Source: UBA12170 sp964293475 (GTDB lineage: Bacteria > Bacteroidota > Bacteroidia > Bacteroidales > UBA12170). From it: 64,000 bases of DNA. Positions 36,012-44,748 of the stretch are shown here, piece after piece. Positions within the stretch are counted from its first letter, which is position 1, and each line of letters starts with the position of its first letter. The notes below the pieces were generated by a model, which was not told the origin of the DNA, searched no databases, and saw nothing but the letters and a program-made list of their open reading frames with translations. The position numbers and the translations under genes are program-made. The stretch lies in the NCBI GenBank assembly GCA_964293475.1, contig CAXYYJ010000011.1:1-64000 (forward strand), given 5' to 3'.

Positions 36012-36509
36012 TTAATTTGTCGCTTTGGGTATAACAGGAATCCAGATTTCTTCTTCCGATTCGGCATCGTTGTTTTTGTATTTGGGACCCAGAATTTCGA
36101 AGTGTGGCCTATGGTCTAAATTGTACAACGAGTTGGGAATCCAATTGCCATAAATATGCTGAAATACGCCAAAAGCCTCCTGCGGATTTCCTTTGTAGAA
36201 GAACACCGCATAAAGCCCGCCCGAAAGCTCAAAACCTTCCATTCCGGCGGGAATATTACCGAAATCGGCCACTTCCACCAATGCCCACTTTTCGAATTCT
36301 TTTTGGGGATTGAAGGCATTAAAATATTCCGAATCGAAAACCTGCAACGAGTATTTAAGGTCAGAAACCTTGTTTTCAATTTCTTTGAACCGGGGCATAA
36401 AGCTTCCCCAGAGCATGCCTGTTTTATTGTTGGCTAAGGACATATTCAGGCGAATGCCAACCAATTTCTTGCTTTCTAAGGTTTCTATTCGTGGGGTCAT
36501 AGAATTCAT
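36012..36509 (-). CDS. GyrI-like small-molecule-binding domain protein
   Basis: 165 residues made only of the GyrI-like (AraC effector-binding) fold: MTPRIETLESKKLVGIRLNM at the start, FEKWALVEVADFGNIPAGME in the middle and FQHIYGNWIPNSLYN with HRPHFEILGPKYKNN at the end. Stand-alone members bind drugs or other small molecules or inhibit gyrase. No DNA-binding domain is present. A 170-bp gap separates it from RloB module 2. Confidence 0.87.
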   Translation of the reverse strand: MNSMTPRIETLESKKLVGIRLNMSLANNKTGMLWGSFMPRFKEIENKVSDLKYSLQVFDSEYFNAFNPQKEFEKWALVEVADFGNIPAGMEGFELSGGLYAVFFYKGNPQEAFGVFQHIYGNWIPNSLYNLDHRPHFEILGPKYKNNDAESEEEIWIPVIPKATN

Positions 36510-36602
36510 TTTATTTCGTTTTCAAATTAAAGCAAATTATGAGCTAAAATAGACTCACAAGAATACAATTCAGGCATTTTTGATTTCGGGCGTTGGTAAA
36601 AC

Positions 36603-37328
36603 TTATTTCCCTGCTTTTTGGGTTGTTTTAGGTTTGGCTGGTTCGGGTCGGTAATCCACAACATTCACAAACTTTATAAATCTTTTGGCGTGGCTTGGAT
36701 GGCTTAAATCGCTTATCATCACCTTGTTGGTGCGGCGCGATGTGGCATGAATAAATTTGCTGTTCTTTCCGTTGGCTTCCACCACAATGCCCACATGGCC
36801 AATATTTCTGTTGCCCACATAACTATTAAAAACCACCACATCGCCCACCTTGCATTCTTCTGGCTTAACGTCAAGGGCGAAATTTCTGAAACCTCTGGAA
36901 CTTCGCGGAACTTCGCGGTTAAATTGCTTAAAAACAAAGCAAACAAAGCCCGAACAGTCGAAACCTTTTTTGGGGTCGCAACTTCCAAACCGATAAGGTG
37001 TTCCCAGATATCGCAGGGCAAAAGCCGCCAGCGAATCGCGGTTTATTGGGGGCAAAGAATCGTAACTCCAGGCAAAAAGCGTATCAATCATAACCAAAGA
37101 ATCAATCCGCAAAAAAGCATTGCTTATGGTATCGAAAACAGAATCGAGCTCCACATGCCTTGTGATGGTTGGAATAAGAAAAGAATCGGGCAAGGCTGGA
37201 GGAGCAACTGGAATGGAATCAATGGCCGGGAAACTTACTGTGGGCAAATTCTGTGTGCTATCGGTCTGGGCCAGCGTTGATAAGGCCATGAGCATGATTA
37301 ATAAAACCCCAAACAGTCGTTGATTCAT
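36603..37328 (-). CDS. Secreted NlpC/P60 cell-wall peptidase
   Basis: 241 residues from the ATG at 37328, which gives a signal peptide (MNQRLFGVLLIMLMALSTLA). The longer frame to 37496 runs past the promoter element and is rejected. Residues 100-235 are the NlpC/P60 domain with the triad Cys125 (FDCSGFVCF), His178 (NIGHVGIVV) and His194 (FIHATS). Such enzymes cut D-Glu/diaminopimelate bonds in murein stem peptides. A Pro-rich linker (residues 30-60) precedes the domain. It acts in the periplasm. Confidence 0.92.
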   Translation of the reverse strand: MNQRLFGVLLIMLMALSTLAQTDSTQNLPTVSFPAIDSIPVAPPALPDSFLIPTITRHVELDSVFDTISNAFLRIDSLVMIDTLFAWSYDSLPPINRDSLAAFALRYLGTPYRFGSCDPKKGFDCSGFVCFVFKQFNREVPRSSRGFRNFALDVKPEECKVGDVVVFNSYVGNRNIGHVGIVVEANGKNSKFIHATSRRTNKVMISDLSHPSHAKRFIKFVNVVDYRPEPAKPKTTQKAGK

Positions 37329-37382
37329 TGACGATTTTCTTTTATTTGTGTTGATATAATTCGATTTTCGATGTAAAAACCG

Positions 37383-37390
37383 CAAATATA
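37383..37390 (-). promoter_or_regulatory. -7 promoter element of the NlpC/P60 gene
   Basis: Minus-strand TATATTTG, 55 bp before the ATG at 37328. It lies inside the longer open frame and so supports the shorter protein. Confidence 0.45.
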
Positions 37391-37499
37391 CACCAGAACC
37401 CCAATTTCCCAAATTTGCTGCCATAAATCGAAAAAAGTTTTTCTGTGGGAAGGAAATCCATCGCCAAACTGAAAACCCATCCCGCCGGTTTCCCAAAAA

Positions 37500-38777
37500 T
37501 CAAAGGAATCGTCCCAAACCAGAAGTGCATTGCTGCATCCAGGCTAAATAATCTCTCAGACCAGCCAAATCGGGAAAAAGCTCCGAGGTGGGTCGCGAGT
37601 ACAATTCGGTCGCCAGAATATCGGAGTAAATGGTGGGTTGTGCCAGTGGTTTCAGAAATTCCTGAGCCATCCATGATAGGGTGTAAGTATTTCTTTCTTC
37701 GGGGTTTATTATGCCTTTTTCTTCCAGAATTTCTAAAATCCCCAGGGTATTTTTTGTGAAATGGTCTATCAGTTCTTTAATCTCCGGATATTGAATTTCT
37801 ACTTCTTTTATCCAGTGGTTGAATCTTCGCAAATCATAAACCAAAAACTGTTGATTTTGGGGGAGATTCTGGAAAAATGAATGAATAAAAGAAGATTTTT
37901 CCGCGCAGCTTTCTCCATTGAATACCGCTTCCTTATCTCCCATTTGATAGCCCAGACAGATGGTTTGATAAGCCTTTTCGCCGCTGCAAACCGGAATGGC
38001 CTGCTCGGCGAAAATAAACGACAGGGGAATCAAAGAATCTATGTCGATGGTGGGTTGAACGGGAAAAATGAGTGGTTTGGCCATGTCCGGATGGTCGGTG
38101 CGGTTTTTCCAGCAATAGCCCGTGAAGTCGCATTTATAGGGTGAAAAACAATGGTTTCCCACCTCCACCTTCGGGCTGTTTTTCCACTGCAACATGGCTT
38201 TTTCCTCCGCTATTTTTTCTTTGATAAAGTCTTGTCTTTCCCGCAATTGCCCGGTAACATTTTCCAGAATGAAATATTGGTTCAGGTCAAATTTCTCCTT
38301 TAGCCGGTAGTTCTCGTCAACATATATCAGAAAGAACTTCGACAGCGTAAGCCCCGAATTTTCAATCACATAAAACTGAAGAGCCGCATCCACAAAATAG
38401 GTTTCCGAAAGTTTTTTCGACGATTTCACCTCATAGCCTTCCCAGCCGTTTTCGGTTTTTACGAGCACATCGAGCATCACCAGCACACCATCGTACTGAA
38501 AAGTGGCTTCGTAAATAACGGGAGTTCCCTGTTCGACGAGTTGAGCCGTTTGCACAACCGATTTCTGATATTGCGAAGGGCTTTTGGGGCTCACATCTAT
38601 CCCCCCCGGAAAGAGCTCCTGCGCCAGGTCGCCCACCGAATGTCCGCGGCTGAATTTGGCTTTTTGCTCAGCGGTGATTTTATCGCGGAGAAAAGGCCGG
38701 TGCTTGTAGAGATAAAGCGATTTAAGGCAATGATAGCCCTTGATAAAGGTGGATTTTGACAGGATATGTTTTTCCAT
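37500..38777 (-). CDS. DUF2779-family PD-(D/E)xK nuclease-like protein
   Basis: 425 residues. The N-terminal half is a Cas4/PD-(D/E)xK-like nuclease: LSKSTFIKGYHCLKSLYLYK, the acidic-Lys pair in GWEGYEVKSSKK, and the iron-sulfur cysteines in CFSPYKCDFTGYCW. The C-terminal half would be the RNase H-like part of DUF2779, but its catalytic acidic residues are not obvious here (IDIDSLIPLSFIFAEQ), and the protein is shorter than many members. Probably a DNA repair or defence nuclease. A small HTH gene lies upstream on the same strand. Confidence 0.78.
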   Translation of the reverse strand: MEKHILSKSTFIKGYHCLKSLYLYKHRPFLRDKITAEQKAKFSRGHSVGDLAQELFPGGIDVSPKSPSQYQKSVVQTAQLVEQGTPVIYEATFQYDGVLVMLDVLVKTENGWEGYEVKSSKKLSETYFVDAALQFYVIENSGLTLSKFFLIYVDENYRLKEKFDLNQYFILENVTGQLRERQDFIKEKIAEEKAMLQWKNSPKVEVGNHCFSPYKCDFTGYCWKNRTDHPDMAKPLIFPVQPTIDIDSLIPLSFIFAEQAIPVCSGEKAYQTICLGYQMGDKEAVFNGESCAEKSSFIHSFFQNLPQNQQFLVYDLRRFNHWIKEVEIQYPEIKELIDHFTKNTLGILEILEEKGIINPEERNTYTLSWMAQEFLKPLAQPTIYSDILATELYSRPTSELFPDLAGLRDYLAWMQQCTSGLGRFL

Positions 38778-38841
38778 AAGGCTCTGGTTTTGTTGTGGAT
38801 GAAAATTGAAAAAATGGAAGCTGGGGGGAGAAAGTAAAAAG

Positions 38842-38879
38842 CGAAAACCCCGATAATATTTTATAAATCAGGGTTTTCG
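38842..38879 (-). terminator. Terminator of the small HTH gene
   Basis: On the minus strand CGAAAACCC and GGGTTTTCG (38871-38879 and 38842-38850) form a stem that runs into GCTTTTTAC. It lies 10 bp after the stop of the 59-residue gene and upstream of the DUF2779 gene, separating the two transcripts. Confidence 0.75.
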
Positions 38880-38889
38880 GTTTAAATTT

Positions 38890-39069
38890 TTATCTTTTCA
38901 CATCATAAAAACAACGAATGGGAGAATAAATTTTTTCGTCCTTTTTCAGTTGTTTAATGGCTTTTTCTACCGCTGCTTTGTCTAAACCCGATTTTTCGGC
39001 TATATCGCCGGGGCGCAGGGGTTTTTCGCTTGTTTCAAGGGTTTTAATCACTAAATCTAATGCTTCCAT
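38890..39069 (-). CDS. 59-residue winged-HTH-like DNA-binding protein
   Basis: This short gene starts at the ATG at 39067-39069 and ends with TAA at 38890-38892. The product begins MEALDLVIKTLETSEKPLRP and continues GDIAEKSGLDKAAVEKAIKQ, then LKKDEKIYSPIRCFYDVKR. The pattern helix, G-D-I-A-E-K-S-G-L-D helix-turn, V-E-K-A-I-K-Q-L recognition helix and a short wing with a conserved Cys is a winged helix like those of MarR or FaeA type. It has its own promoter and terminator, so it is expressed alone. It may regulate the adjacent DUF2779 gene or itself. Confidence 0.82.
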   Translation of the reverse strand: MEALDLVIKTLETSEKPLRPGDIAEKSGLDKAAVEKAIKQLKKDEKIYSPIRCFYDVKR

Positions 39070-39085
39070 ATATCTAATTTTTTAC

Positions 39086-39093
39086 CAAAAATA
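39086..39093 (-). promoter_or_regulatory. -7 promoter element of the small HTH gene
   Basis: Minus-strand TATTTTTG, 17 bp before the ATG at 39069. Confidence 0.5.
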
Positions 39094-39165
39094 GCAGAAT
39101 AATCCCAATCTCTGACAAATTCGGAGTTTCAATCGCAAACAAATTGAAAGATGCAGCGGGGGAGA

Positions 39166-41421
39166 TTAATGAAACTCCTGAATGCTGTCAATGCGTTCCA
39201 CCTTTTCCACGCCCCTGATAAGTTTGATGTTTTGCATAAGTTTATTCAGGCTTTTGGTGTCGTTCACATAGAGGGTAATGGTTCCTTCGGCAAAGTTGGC
39301 ACTGGTGGTAAAGTGAATGGTGCGCATATTTATTCCGTAATTATCAGAAATTACGTTGGTTATCTGCGCCACAAGACCCAAAGTGTCGGTGCCCGAGATA
39401 TGAATTCCCGCTAAAAATCCCACGCGCTCACCAAAATTCCACTTGGCTTTAATGATTTGCTTGCCAAAGGTCGACATAAGGCTGATGGCTTCGGAGCAGT
39501 TGGTGCGGTGAATCTCAATGGGTTTTCCTTTCATGTTGATGCCTATCACATCGTCGCCGGGAATGGGATTGCAGCACGAAGCAATCTCGTACTTCAGGTC
39601 GCTTCCTTCGGCATTTTTGTCGAGCAGAAGTTTCTCGGGGTTCTTTTTTATGGCGTCCGAAATGGTTTGTTCCAGTGTTTGTGGCCCCACCGATTTGCTC
39701 AGCAGGAAAGAGGGAATAACTCGTTTCCACAGCGATTTCTCGTTTTTGCTGAAGCATTGTTTTATGTCGGCCTCCTGAAGTTTTCCGGTAAACACATTGT
39801 GAAAGAAGTTGAGCTCCGACTGGCATCCCAGGCATTTCATCAGCTTTTGCAGGTTCTCAGGATTGTATTCCTGATTGAATTTCCTGAAGTATTCTTTGGC
39901 TTTTTCCTCGCCGGCAGCCCTGTTCCTTTTCTTCAGGTCTTTGAGTGCATATTTAATATGATTCCGGGCTTTGCTTGTAATGACCCAATCGAGCCACACT
40001 TCCTGGGGCGAGTGATTGTCGGAGCTGATGATTTTAATAATGTCGCCGGGCTTGAGTTTATGGTTGAGGGAGGTAATTTTTCCGTTCACCTCGGCGGCCA
40101 TACATTTATTTCCAATGTCGGAGTGCAGCGAGTAGGCAAAGTCGATGGGCGTGCTGTCCTGCGGGAGTTTATACATATCACCTTTGGGCGAAAACACCAT
40201 GATTTCCTTGGCAAACAAATTGAGCTTGAACTCCGACATAAAGTCCATGGCATCCACGTCTTTTTTCAAAAGCATCTCCCGCACTTTTTCCAGCCACTCG
40301 TCGAGACCGCTTTCCACTTTCGATGTGTCGGATTTGTATTTCCAGTGAGCTGCATAGCCTTTATCGGCAATTTCGTCCATGCGGGTGGTTCGGATTTGCA
40401 CTTCTACCCACTTGCCCGTTTTACTCATCACGGTGGTGTGCAGCGATTCGTAGCCGTTTTCTTTGGGGGTGGAAATCCAGTCGCGGAAACGGTCTTCGTT
40501 GGGCAGGTAATAATCGGTGATGATGGAATACACCATCAGGCAGTCTTTTTTCTCGTTTTCGGGCTTGGAGTTGATGATGACACGAATGGCAAAAATATCG
40601 TATATCTCGCTGAAAGGCACCTTTTTAGCCTGCATTTTTTTCCAGATAGAAAAGGCAGATTTTTCGCGGTAGAGAATCTTGTAGTCGTGATTGGCCTGAT
40701 TGAGACCTAATTTTATAGGCATCAGAAATGCCTTAATGAATTTTTTACGTTCTTCTTCGGTTTCCTTCAAATTGTCCACAATCATTTGGTGAGCCGATGG
40801 ATCGGTATATTTAAAGGAGAGGTCTTCGAGTTCGGTTTTAATGGCATATAAACCCAACCTGTGGGCCAAAGGAGCGAACAGATAAGTGGTTTCGGAGGCA
40901 ATTTTCAGTTGTTTTTCGCGGGTCATGGAATCGAGCGTGCGCATATTGTGCAGGCGGTCGGCCATTTTAATCAGGATAACGCGCACATCTTCGGAGATGG
41001 TGAGAATCAATCGTTTAAAATTTTCGGCTTGTTCCGATTCCACCTGACTTTTGGAAAGCATTCCCTTGATTTTGGTGAGACCACTCACAATGAGGGCTAC
41101 TTTATCGCCAAAAAGGGCTTTCACATCGTCGATGGTGTAGTCGGTATCTTCCACCACATCGTGAAGCAGGGCACTTACAATGCTTTTGGTTCCCAGACCC
41201 AGCTGTTCCACGCAAATAAGAGCCACATTCAACGGATGCAGAATATAAGGCTCGCCGCTTTTACGCCGCATTCCCTTATGGGCTTCGTTGGCCACATTAA
41301 AAGCCTTTCTAATGGTTTTTGCATCGCTTTTGTCGTCTTTTTTCGACACACGCAAGCGCAATAACTTTTGATAGAGCTTTATAATTTCCTGCTTTTCACT
41401 TTCTTCGTCAATAATATACAT
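39166..41421 (-). CDS. rsh: RelA/SpoT homologue, bifunctional (p)ppGpp synthetase/hydrolase
   Basis: 751 residues, the length of the bifunctional long RSH enzymes that set (p)ppGpp levels in the stringent response. The hydrolase HD domain is intact, with LHPLNVALICVEQLGLG and His87-Asp88 (SALLHDVVEDTDYT). The synthetase has FRDWISTPKENGYESLHTTV and EIADKGYAAHWKYK. A TGS domain lies at about 390-460, a Cys-rich middle segment holds CCNPIPGDDVIGI, and an ACT domain ends the protein (GTDTLGLVAQITNVISDNYG). Both activities are therefore expected. It lies 90 bp after rnpA on the same strand but has its own promoter. Confidence 0.96.
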   Translation of the reverse strand: MYIIDEESEKQEIIKLYQKLLRLRVSKKDDKSDAKTIRKAFNVANEAHKGMRRKSGEPYILHPLNVALICVEQLGLGTKSIVSALLHDVVEDTDYTIDDVKALFGDKVALIVSGLTKIKGMLSKSQVESEQAENFKRLILTISEDVRVILIKMADRLHNMRTLDSMTREKQLKIASETTYLFAPLAHRLGLYAIKTELEDLSFKYTDPSAHQMIVDNLKETEEERKKFIKAFLMPIKLGLNQANHDYKILYREKSAFSIWKKMQAKKVPFSEIYDIFAIRVIINSKPENEKKDCLMVYSIITDYYLPNEDRFRDWISTPKENGYESLHTTVMSKTGKWVEVQIRTTRMDEIADKGYAAHWKYKSDTSKVESGLDEWLEKVREMLLKKDVDAMDFMSEFKLNLFAKEIMVFSPKGDMYKLPQDSTPIDFAYSLHSDIGNKCMAAEVNGKITSLNHKLKPGDIIKIISSDNHSPQEVWLDWVITSKARNHIKYALKDLKKRNRAAGEEKAKEYFRKFNQEYNPENLQKLMKCLGCQSELNFFHNVFTGKLQEADIKQCFSKNEKSLWKRVIPSFLLSKSVGPQTLEQTISDAIKKNPEKLLLDKNAEGSDLKYEIASCCNPIPGDDVIGINMKGKPIEIHRTNCSEAISLMSTFGKQIIKAKWNFGERVGFLAGIHISGTDTLGLVAQITNVISDNYGINMRTIHFTTSANFAEGTITLYVNDTKSLNKLMQNIKLIRGVEKVERIDSIQEFH

Positions 41422-41443
41422 AAGTGCCTTTGAATATGACCAA

Positions 41444-41451
41444 CAAAGATA
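41444..41451 (-). promoter_or_regulatory. -7 promoter element of the RSH gene
   Basis: Minus-strand TATCTTTG, 23 bp before the start at 41421, in the gap after rnpA. Confidence 0.5.
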
Positions 41452-41511
41452 TAGAAAGATATGAATGGAAAGATGGGGGAAAAGGATCCCGCAAAAGAAA
41501 TATTAACCCGG

Positions 41512-41913
41512 TTAGGAAGGAGTTTTTTTGGCTGAGACGAGTTTCTGTAGCAGATGATTCAGCCCCAATTGCAGCCTCTCTTCCATATTGGATTGTTCCA
41601 TGTCTTTGTCGCCCACATAGATAAAAGCCAGGGCCAGGTGAATTTTGTTGTCGAGAAGCCATTGCTGAAGCGGATGTTTTTGCTTTCGATAGCTCTCCCT
41701 GAAAATTCGTTTGATACGGTTGCGGCTTACGGCGGTTTTAAATTTTCTTTTGCTCACACTGATTAGATAAAGCAAAGGGCTGGAAGAATCAGGCTCTGTT
41801 TCGGTGTAGAGAATTTTAAACGGATATACAAATTCCGATTGGCCTTTATCGAACAAAAGCCTGATAAGCTTATGGCTTTTCAGGCTTTCCGATCGATTCA
41901 AAGTATAACGCAT
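41512..41913 (-). CDS. rnpA: Ribonuclease P protein component
   Basis: 133 residues. It binds the RNase P RNA and aids 5' processing of pre-tRNA. The basic RNR motif is at residues 64-66 (KTAVSRNRIKRIFRESYR), preceded by the aromatic strand LYLISVSKRKFK. It lies 14 bp after hemD, the arrangement seen widely in Bacteroidota, rather than next to rpmH. The catalytic RNA gene is not in the window. Confidence 0.95.
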   Translation of the reverse strand: MRYTLNRSESLKSHKLIRLLFDKGQSEFVYPFKILYTETEPDSSSPLLYLISVSKRKFKTAVSRNRIKRIFRESYRKQKHPLQQWLLDNKIHLALAFIYVGDKDMEQSNMEERLQLGLNHLLQKLVSAKKTPS

Positions 41914-41927
41914 GGTTGTTACTTTGA

Positions 41928-42677
41928 CTAACTATTTTTTTGAAAAAACTCCTCAATGGCCATGGTCATGGAGGGCGATGTTTTGGTAGGCGCTTTAATG
42001 TCTAATCTTAATCCTAAGTCTTCAACTGCCTGGGTGGTGGTAGGACCAAATCCGGCAATAATGGTGGTTCCCTGAACAAAATCGGGGAAATTTGTAAATA
42101 GGGATTCCACACCTGCAGGGCTGAAAAAGATTAACATCTCGTAGTTTTTAATGTTAACGTCGGACAAGTTGCTGGCAACGGTTTTATACATAATTGCCTT
42201 GGTATACTTAATCTCGTTTTCATCCAGAAGTGTCGACAAGTCTAATTTTCCAACGTCGGAGCAGGGAAGAAGAAAGGTTTCGGTTTTGTGTTTTTGAAGA
42301 ATTTCGATGAGTCCGGGAAAAGTACCGCGGCCATAGAATATTTTTCTTTTTCTGTAGGTAACATATTTTTGCAGATAGAAAGCGATAGCTTCCGACACGC
42401 AAAAATATTTCATAGTGTCGGGAATTTCCAGTCGCATATCTTTGGCCATTCTAAAATAGTGATCCACAGCATTACGGCTGGTAAAAATTACGCTGGGATG
42501 ATCGAGGATCGATACTTTATCTTTCCTGAAATCGACAGCGCTAATTCCCTCAATAGAAATAAATTTTCTGAAATCGATATTAACCTTATGCTTTTTCGCC
42601 AAAATATAATAAGGTGACTTCTCAGCTTCCGCAGGTTTAGGCTGCGATATCAGCACGTTTTTTATTTTCAAGGCCAT
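41928..42677 (-). CDS. hemD: Uroporphyrinogen-III synthase
   Basis: 249 residues. It closes hydroxymethylbilane to uroporphyrinogen III in haem synthesis. The sequence diverges widely in this family, but IFTSRNAVDHYFRMAKDMR, FCVSEAIAFYLQKYV, LPCSDVGKLDLSTLL and IFFSPAGVESLFTNFPDF with AGFGPTTTQAVEDLGLR are the two-domain HemD blocks. It lies 24 bp after the DUF4271 gene and 14 bp before rnpA, the common Bacteroidota order. No other haem genes are nearby. Confidence 0.93.
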   Translation of the reverse strand: MALKIKNVLISQPKPAEAEKSPYYILAKKHKVNIDFRKFISIEGISAVDFRKDKVSILDHPSVIFTSRNAVDHYFRMAKDMRLEIPDTMKYFCVSEAIAFYLQKYVTYRKRKIFYGRGTFPGLIEILQKHKTETFLLPCSDVGKLDLSTLLDENEIKYTKAIMYKTVASNLSDVNIKNYEMLIFFSPAGVESLFTNFPDFVQGTTIIAGFGPTTTQAVEDLGLRLDIKAPTKTSPSMTMAIEEFFQKNS

Positions 42678-42701
42678 TAATTTTCGTGTTAATTACAATA
42701 T

Positions 42702-43562
42702 TTACTGATTGTTCAGGATATATTTTATCACTAACGCAATCGGTAAAATTTCGAGGCTGCAAAGGTATAAAATAATATATAATCTCGAATAGGTTGTTTT
42801 CTTTAATCCGATAATAAAACCTCTGAAAATTCGAAGTATCCAAAACAGGCCTAAAATACTGAGCCCAATCCAGAAAAACACGGTTAATTCGGTGTAAAAG
42901 AAAACGATAATAAAGGGCAACTGCATGAGTCCCGAGATGCCTAAAATGAGCAAATGGTCGAGATAATAGGCTCGGTAGGTGTCGGTGGTTTGAAATATCA
43001 GGGCAATTATTTTTTCCAGATAAGCCTTTATCAAAAAGACCACACCCAGCCCCACGGCAAACAGAAAAAAGAGGAAATCCATTTTAAGATAGGCCAGTTG
43101 GGGCGAAATGAAATAGTACAGATAAAACCCATAAACTCCCGCCGATATTGGTGCCAGGGCATAGGCTAAACTCTCAGTCTGTTTCTCAAAACCCACCTGG
43201 TCGAGAATATCAATCTTTAAAATCCCCCTGAAAATATCCCATATATCGAACGAATAAAGAATTCTGATAACCACCAGATATACAAAAATGCCCAAAAAAC
43301 CAATGGTGAGCCAGTCGGTGTTATAGGTCTCGGTTCTTTTGATTTCTTTATTCTCTAAAGTGCTGAAAACCTTATCTTTTTGAAAATAAGTAATGATTTT
43401 GGGTTCTAAGGAGTTGCGCCATTTGGCCAGTGCCACCGAATCAATGGCTATGGTATCGCATTCAAAAGCAAGGGTATCGAGTCCGGGGAAAATGGAATCG
43501 GGAATCAGGCCAACGGAGTCGGGTCGAAAGAATAAGGTATCTTGTGCTATAGTGTCGGTCAA
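42702..43562 (-). CDS. DUF4271 membrane protein
   Basis: 286 residues. The first 80 are a soluble region rich in Asp and Pro, followed by about six transmembrane segments (WLTIGFLGIFVYLVVIRILY, ALAPISAGVYGFYLYYF, FLFFLFAVGLGVVFLI, LLILGISGLMQLPFIIVFFY and two more). DUF4271 proteins are confined to Bacteroidota and usually lie just before hemD, as here. The function is unknown; the position next to hemD suggests a role near haem or the respiratory membrane. It is the first gene of the operon. Confidence 0.9.
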   Translation of the reverse strand: MTDTIAQDTLFFRPDSVGLIPDSIFPGLDTLAFECDTIAIDSVALAKWRNSLEPKIITYFQKDKVFSTLENKEIKRTETYNTDWLTIGFLGIFVYLVVIRILYSFDIWDIFRGILKIDILDQVGFEKQTESLAYALAPISAGVYGFYLYYFISPQLAYLKMDFLFFLFAVGLGVVFLIKAYLEKIIALIFQTTDTYRAYYLDHLLILGISGLMQLPFIIVFFYTELTVFFWIGLSILGLFWILRIFRGFIIGLKKTTYSRLYIILYLCSLEILPIALVIKYILNNQ

Positions 43563-43607
43563 TTCTCAGGTTTATTAAGCGATGCAGTGATTTGTTTTCA
43601 GGTTACA

Positions 43608-43645
43608 AAAAAACGATTTTGAATGAAGAATTCAAAACCGTTTTT
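43608..43645 (-). terminator. Terminator of the DUF3078 gene
   Basis: On the minus strand TTTTGAAT and ATTCAAAA arms, extended by CG pairs and A/T runs, form a long hairpin that ends in seven T. It lies 21 bp after the stop at 43666. Confidence 0.8.
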
Positions 43646-43665
43646 CTTAAACTTTCAGGTAATCT

Positions 43666-44568
43666 TTAGAATTTGAAACCCAGTCCCAAACCAAACATTT
43701 CTTTGAATTGTGTTCTTGGTCCCAAAGGCATTCCGGTTTTATCGTGAATGGTGATGTTCTCATCGTAAATAAGGTTGGTGGTAATTTTGGCCGATAACCA
43801 TTTATTCACGGTCATGCCCAGAATAACATCCCAGCGAACGATAATATTTTGTGGTTGGTCCAGATAATCGCTAAAGAGCTCCAAAGTGCTTTCAAGGTTC
43901 ACGTTTTTGGCTATGTCGCGTTTAAAAGTGGCTTTTAAAACAGCACCAAACTGAAATTTCATGGTTTCTCCATCTTTGGTTTTAACGCCATTGGTGTCGT
44001 ATTCTGCCGGAGTTACACCATAGCTTCCAATGTCGGCCAAACGCTGATCGTTAACAATAACCCACTGCGCGGTAACGGGGCTCACAAATAAGCTGAAGTA
44101 ACCGTTTGGTTTGTAGTTAAAACCAGGGCCGCCCGAAAAATAACCCGGAGCCATAAATTTGGAAACATATACAGAATCGTTGTCCTTGTCGAAACCTTCG
44201 GCAAACTGAGTTTTAAAAGATGCCAGGAAACTGATGTCGATTTTGTCGTTCAACGCATGACCATAAATGCTGCTCAGGTCAATTTTGTCTTCAGTTTTTT
44301 TGTAGTCTTCGTTAAGAAACTGCATGCCATAGCCCAAAAGGATTTTGTTTTTCCAGGAGTTTTTGCCTTTGGTATAGGTTAAATCGTAATTGAGCAAAGT
44401 TACTCCCGACACAGAGTTATCGCCCCCGGCCGACCAGTTGGTAAAGCTAACCTGATTAAAGTTAACGGAAAAGTCGCCCACGGTTACCCAGTGTTTTGTG
44501 GTGTCGGCTTGTGAATAAACCCCGATGCTCAATAAACTTAAAATGATGATTGATAATAATTTTCTCAT
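43666..44568 (-). CDS. DUF3078 outer-membrane beta-barrel protein
   Basis: 300 residues from the ATG at 44568; an earlier ATG at 44613 is upstream of the promoter element. The signal peptide is MRKLLSIIILSLLSIGVYSQ. The mature part opens with VTVGDFSVNFNQVSFTNWSA followed by GGDNSVSG, the DUF3078 signature, and continues as amphipathic strands (WKNKILLGYGMQFLN, DISFLASFKTQFAEGF) to the barrel end FGLGLGFKF. DUF3078 proteins are Bacteroidota outer-membrane proteins of unknown role. Single gene. Confidence 0.93.
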   Translation of the reverse strand: MRKLLSIIILSLLSIGVYSQADTTKHWVTVGDFSVNFNQVSFTNWSAGGDNSVSGVTLLNYDLTYTKGKNSWKNKILLGYGMQFLNEDYKKTEDKIDLSSIYGHALNDKIDISFLASFKTQFAEGFDKDNDSVYVSKFMAPGYFSGGPGFNYKPNGYFSLFVSPVTAQWVIVNDQRLADIGSYGVTPAEYDTNGVKTKDGETMKFQFGAVLKATFKRDIAKNVNLESTLELFSDYLDQPQNIIVRWDVILGMTVNKWLSAKITTNLIYDENITIHDKTGMPLGPRTQFKEMFGLGLGFKF

Positions 44569-44593
44569 AATACAATATTTAATTTTCAGGGGG

Positions 44594-44601
44594 CAAAAGT
44601 A
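44594..44601 (-). promoter_or_regulatory. -7 promoter element of the DUF3078 gene
   Basis: Minus-strand TACTTTTG, 26 bp before the start at 44568. Confidence 0.5.
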
Positions 44602-44690
44602 AAACTTTAGCATTATTGAACCACTGATTTTGTAATATTTATCTCCTTTTTTTAGACTTTTGAATGTTAATCTTCCAAAAAGGCAATAAA

Positions 44691-44698
44691 TAATTTTG
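44691..44698 (+). promoter_or_regulatory. -7 promoter element of fabH
   Basis: TAATTTTG, about 50 bp before the ATG at 44749. Confidence 0.4.
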
Positions 44699-44748
44699 TC
44701 AGGTGAAATAAAAATAGCAATTTGCCGCCCTGAAAAAAATGAGTTAAA

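Noticed and set aside
39457..40710. A 417-codon open frame on the plus strand
   Set aside because: It lies wholly antisense to the RelA/SpoT gene, whose frame encodes complete known domains. The antisense product has no motifs and is a by-product of codon bias.
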